Shown here piece after piece: positions 12,939 through 14,848 of a stretch of 14,848 nucleotides of DNA (positions are counted from its first letter, which is position 1; every line of letters begins with the position of its first letter). This stretch comes from JBOGHU01 sp050742255 (GTDB lineage Bacteria > Actinomycetota > Acidimicrobiia > Acidimicrobiales > CADCSY01), in contig JBOGHU010000098.1 of assembly GCA_050742255.1 (NCBI GenBank), positions 1 through 14,848 of the forward strand. Direction: 5' to 3'. The position numbers were made by a program, and so were the translations under genes. The notes beneath the pieces are model-generated. The model had not been told where the DNA came from. It saw only the letters and a list, made by a program, of their open reading frames with translations, and searched no databases.

Positions 12939-14243
12939 GTGGCCGCTGACCTGTTCGAGACGGTGGCCCAGGAGCGGCTGGCCACCTCCGCGCCCCTGCC
13001 GGCCCGGCTGCGACCCCGCACCCTCGACGAGGTGGTCGGCCAGGAGCACCTGGTCGGGCCGGGACGGCCCCTGCGCGGCCTCATCGAGTCGGACCGGTTG
13101 TCGTCGGTGATCCTGTGGGGCCCGCCGGGCACGGGGAAGACCACCCTGGCCCACCTCGTCGCCGACCGCACCCGCCGGGCCTTCGAGCCCCTCTCGGCGG
13201 TGAGCGCCGGGGTGAAGGACGTGCGGGAGGTGCTGGCGCGGGCCCGCCGCCGCCTGGGGGAGCAGGGGAGCGGGACCATCCTCTTCCTCGACGAGGTGCA
13301 CCGCTTCAACCGGGCCCAGCAGGATGCCCTGCTCCCCTCGGTGGAGGAGGGGGTCCTGACCCTGGTCGGGGCCACCACCGAGAATCCCTACTTCGAGGTC
13401 AACCCGCCCCTCCTGAGCCGGTCGACCCTTTTCCGGCTGGAGCCCCTGCCCGTCGAGGCGGTCACGACCCTCCTGCGGCGGGGGCTAGCCCTCGAGGGTG
13501 CGACCGCCGAGGAGGAGGCGCTGGCGCAGCTGGCCGACCGGGCCGATGGCGACGGCCGGGCCGCCCTGGGCGCCCTCGAGGTTGCCCTGGCCCTGGCGGG
13601 GGGCGAGCAGGGGGGCCAGCGCCGGGTGACCCGGGCCCAGGTCGAGGCGGCGCTCGGCACCCGGGCCCTCCGCTACGGCCGTGACGAGCACTACGACGTG
13701 ACGTCGGCCTTCATCAAGTCCATCCGGGGCAGCGATCCCGACGCCGGGCTGTACTGGTTGGCCCGCATGCTGGCAGCGGGGGAGGATGCCCGCTACATCG
13801 CCCGGCGGCTGGTCGTCCTGGCCTCCGAGGACGTGGGGATGGCCGACCCCACCGGCCTGCTCGTCGCCGACGCCGCCGCCCGGGCGGTGGAGGTGGTGGG
13901 GCTGCCCGAGGCCCGGCTGAACCTGGCCCACGCCGTGGTCCACCTGGCCACCGCCCCGAAGTCGAACCGGGTCACGGTGGCCCTGGGCCGGGCCGAGGCC
14001 GACGTGGCGGAGCGACCGGCGGGAGGGGTCCCGCCCCACCTCCGGGACGCCCACTACCGCGGCGCCGCCTCCCTCGGCCACGGCGGGGGCTACGAGCATC
14101 CTCACGACCATCGGAGCGGCTGGGTGGCCCAGGCCTACCGGCCCGTCGAGGTGGCCGGGAGCCGCTACTACGAGCCCTCGGTCCACGGCCAGGAGCGGGA
14201 GATCGGGAGACGGATGGCAGACCGGGGCAGGGGGGACCGGTGA
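12939..14243 (+). CDS. rarA: Replication-associated recombination protein RarA/MgsA
   Basis: AAA+ ATPase of the clamp-loader group that acts at stalled forks and single-stranded DNA junctions. In the 434-aa product, the N-terminus RLRPRTLDEVVGQEHLVG (23-40) precedes Walker A GPPGTGKTT (61-69), Walker B LFLDEVH (115-121), sensor 1 region LVGATTENPYFEV (142-154) and the arginine-finger segment LLSRSTLF (158-165). Later parts typical of RarA are DEHYDVTSAFIKSIRGSDPDAGLYWLARML (read in pieces), ASEDVGMADP and HYRGAASLGHG near the C-terminus. E. coli RarA has 447 aa. The GTG at 12939 fits a leaderless start and the start of homology. The stop overlaps the next gene as GTGA, so the two are translationally coupled. 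The divergent lipoprotein gene begins 36 bp away. Confidence 0.96.
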   Translation: MAADLFETVAQERLATSAPLPARLRPRTLDEVVGQEHLVGPGRPLRGLIESDRLSSVILWGPPGTGKTTLAHLVADRTRRAFEPLSAVSAGVKDVREVLARARRRLGEQGSGTILFLDEVHRFNRAQQDALLPSVEEGVLTLVGATTENPYFEVNPPLLSRSTLFRLEPLPVEAVTTLLRRGLALEGATAEEEALAQLADRADGDGRAALGALEVALALAGGEQGGQRRVTRAQVEAALGTRALRYGRDEHYDVTSAFIKSIRGSDPDAGLYWLARMLAAGEDARYIARRLVVLASEDVGMADPTGLLVADAAARAVEVVGLPEARLNLAHAVVHLATAPKSNRVTVALGRAEADVAERPAGGVPPHLRDAHYRGAASLGHGGGYEHPHDHRSGWVAQAYRPVEVAGSRYYEPSVHGQEREIGRRMADRGRGDR

Positions 14244-14593
14244 GCGCGGGCGAGCTGGCAGCGGTGATCGTGGCCATCTCCAGTGTGGTGGCCGTGGTGC
14301 TGGGCGTCTTCGCCCTGCTGGCGCTGTCGCGGACCCTGACCGCCATGCGGCTCAGCGTGGAGCAGCTCCGGCGGGAGACCCTGCCCGTCGTCAGCGACCT
14401 CCAGCGCACCGTCACCGCCGCCAACGCCCAGCTGGAGCGCGTCGACGAGCTGCTCACCTCGGCCACGTCGGTGTCGGCGACGGTCGACTCCGCCTCCCGG
14501 CTCGCCTACCTGGCCCTCTCCAACCCGGTCATCAAGGCCATGGCCCTGGCCACGGGGACGGCGAGGGTGGCCCGTGCCCTGCGGCGGCGGTAG
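14240..14593 (+). CDS. DUF948-type single-pass membrane protein
   Basis: A 117-aa protein with one N-terminal membrane helix (about 5-29, ELAAVIVAISSVVAVVLGVF) followed by a heptad-like region (about 30-90; LRRETLPVVSDLQRTV and AQLERVDELL) and a basic Arg tail. This is the layout of DUF948 proteins, which have no proven function. The GTG at 14240 overlaps the rarA stop. In actinobacterial genomes DUF948 genes commonly sit between rarA or rpsD and alaS, and the next gene here is of the type seen at that position. A topology with the coiled part in the cytosol or outside cannot be decided from the sequence. Confidence 0.85.
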   Translation: MSAGELAAVIVAISSVVAVVLGVFALLALSRTLTAMRLSVEQLRRETLPVVSDLQRTVTAANAQLERVDELLTSATSVSATVDSASRLAYLALSNPVIKAMALATGTARVARALRRR

Positions 14594-14602
14594 GGGAGCG
14601 GC

Positions 14603-14848
14603 GTGTTCCGGCGCGTCTTCTGGCTGTCGGTCGGCGCCGGGCTGGGGCTCGGCGCCTCGTCGTGGCTGGCCTGGCGGTTGCGGGAGCGGGCCCGGCGGTA
14701 CCGGCCCCAGCGGGTGGGCGCCGAGCTGGCGGGCGGCGTCCGCCAGGTGGTCAAGGAGCTCCGCGCCGCCCTGGAGGAGGGCCGGGGGGCCATGCGGGAG
14801 CGGGAGGAGGAGCTCCGGGCGGCCGTCTCGCCCGCCGGGGGGCGAGAC
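14603..14848 (+). CDS. Small membrane protein, DUF6167-like, 3' truncated by window
   Basis: Starts at GTG 14603, nine nt after the DUF948 stop, with GGGGAG six nt upstream. The 82 visible codons encode a hydrophobic helix (about 6-24, FWLSVGAGLGLGASSWLAW), then a basic stretch (RLRERARRYRP) and a charged helical region (VVKELRAALEEGRGAMREREEELRAAV). No stop is reached before the window ends. Position and layout match the short protein, DUF6167, often found between the DUF948 gene and alaS in actinobacteria; the family name is inferred from that context. I expect alaS to follow outside the window. Confidence 0.72.
   Translation, partial: MFRRVFWLSVGAGLGLGASSWLAWRLRERARRYRPQRVGAELAGGVRQVVKELRAALEEGRGAMREREEELRAAVSPAGGRD

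Overview
This is a very GC-rich bacterial window from an actinobacterium. The lineage evidence is gene content: a mycothiol ligase (MshC), an F420:NADPH reductase, an InhA-type enoyl-ACP reductase, and the phosphatidylinositol mannoside set PgsA-PatA-PimA beside thrS and a HIT-family Ap4A phosphorylase. Frequent GTG starts and apparently leaderless promoters fit. A deep-branching group such as Acidimicrobiia is my guess; no rRNA or other marker is present to settle it.

Layout. Positions 1-391 hold the 3' end of a transposase gene and a short G-rich repeat region. Then comes fabI/inhA-like (minus strand), divergent from a plus-strand run of npdG-like, mshC, thrS and a HIT hydrolase (1266-5654). 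A mixed block follows (5655-9204): a 74-aa RraB-like protein (minus), a two-helix membrane protein with a repeated tail (plus), and a minus-strand pair made of an EF-G-like GTPase and a DinB-type protein joined by a GTGA overlap. Divergent from that pair, pgsA, patA and pimA (9412-12154) encode the first steps of PI and PIM synthesis. Convergent to pimA is an AMIN-like lipoprotein gene (minus), which shares a very tight promoter region with rarA (plus). rarA is followed by a DUF948 protein and the start of another one-helix protein, an arrangement that in actinobacteria usually leads into alaS.

How it fits together. MshC and PgsA/PatA/PimA both draw on inositol phosphate metabolism: one for the thiol mycothiol, the others for envelope lipids. 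The order thrS-HIT-pgsA-patA-pimA is contiguous in Mycobacterium tuberculosis (Rv2614c to Rv2610c) but is split here by about 3.76 kb. Five start codons are preceded by TANNNT at 6-7 nt, which suggests leaderless transcripts.

I found no CRISPR array, tRNA, rRNA, prophage or convincing new defence system. The window is mostly housekeeping; the less usual parts are the repeat/transposase edge, the overlapping lipoprotein-rarA promoters, natural substitutions at conserved enzyme positions, and the foreign block inside the PIM locus.
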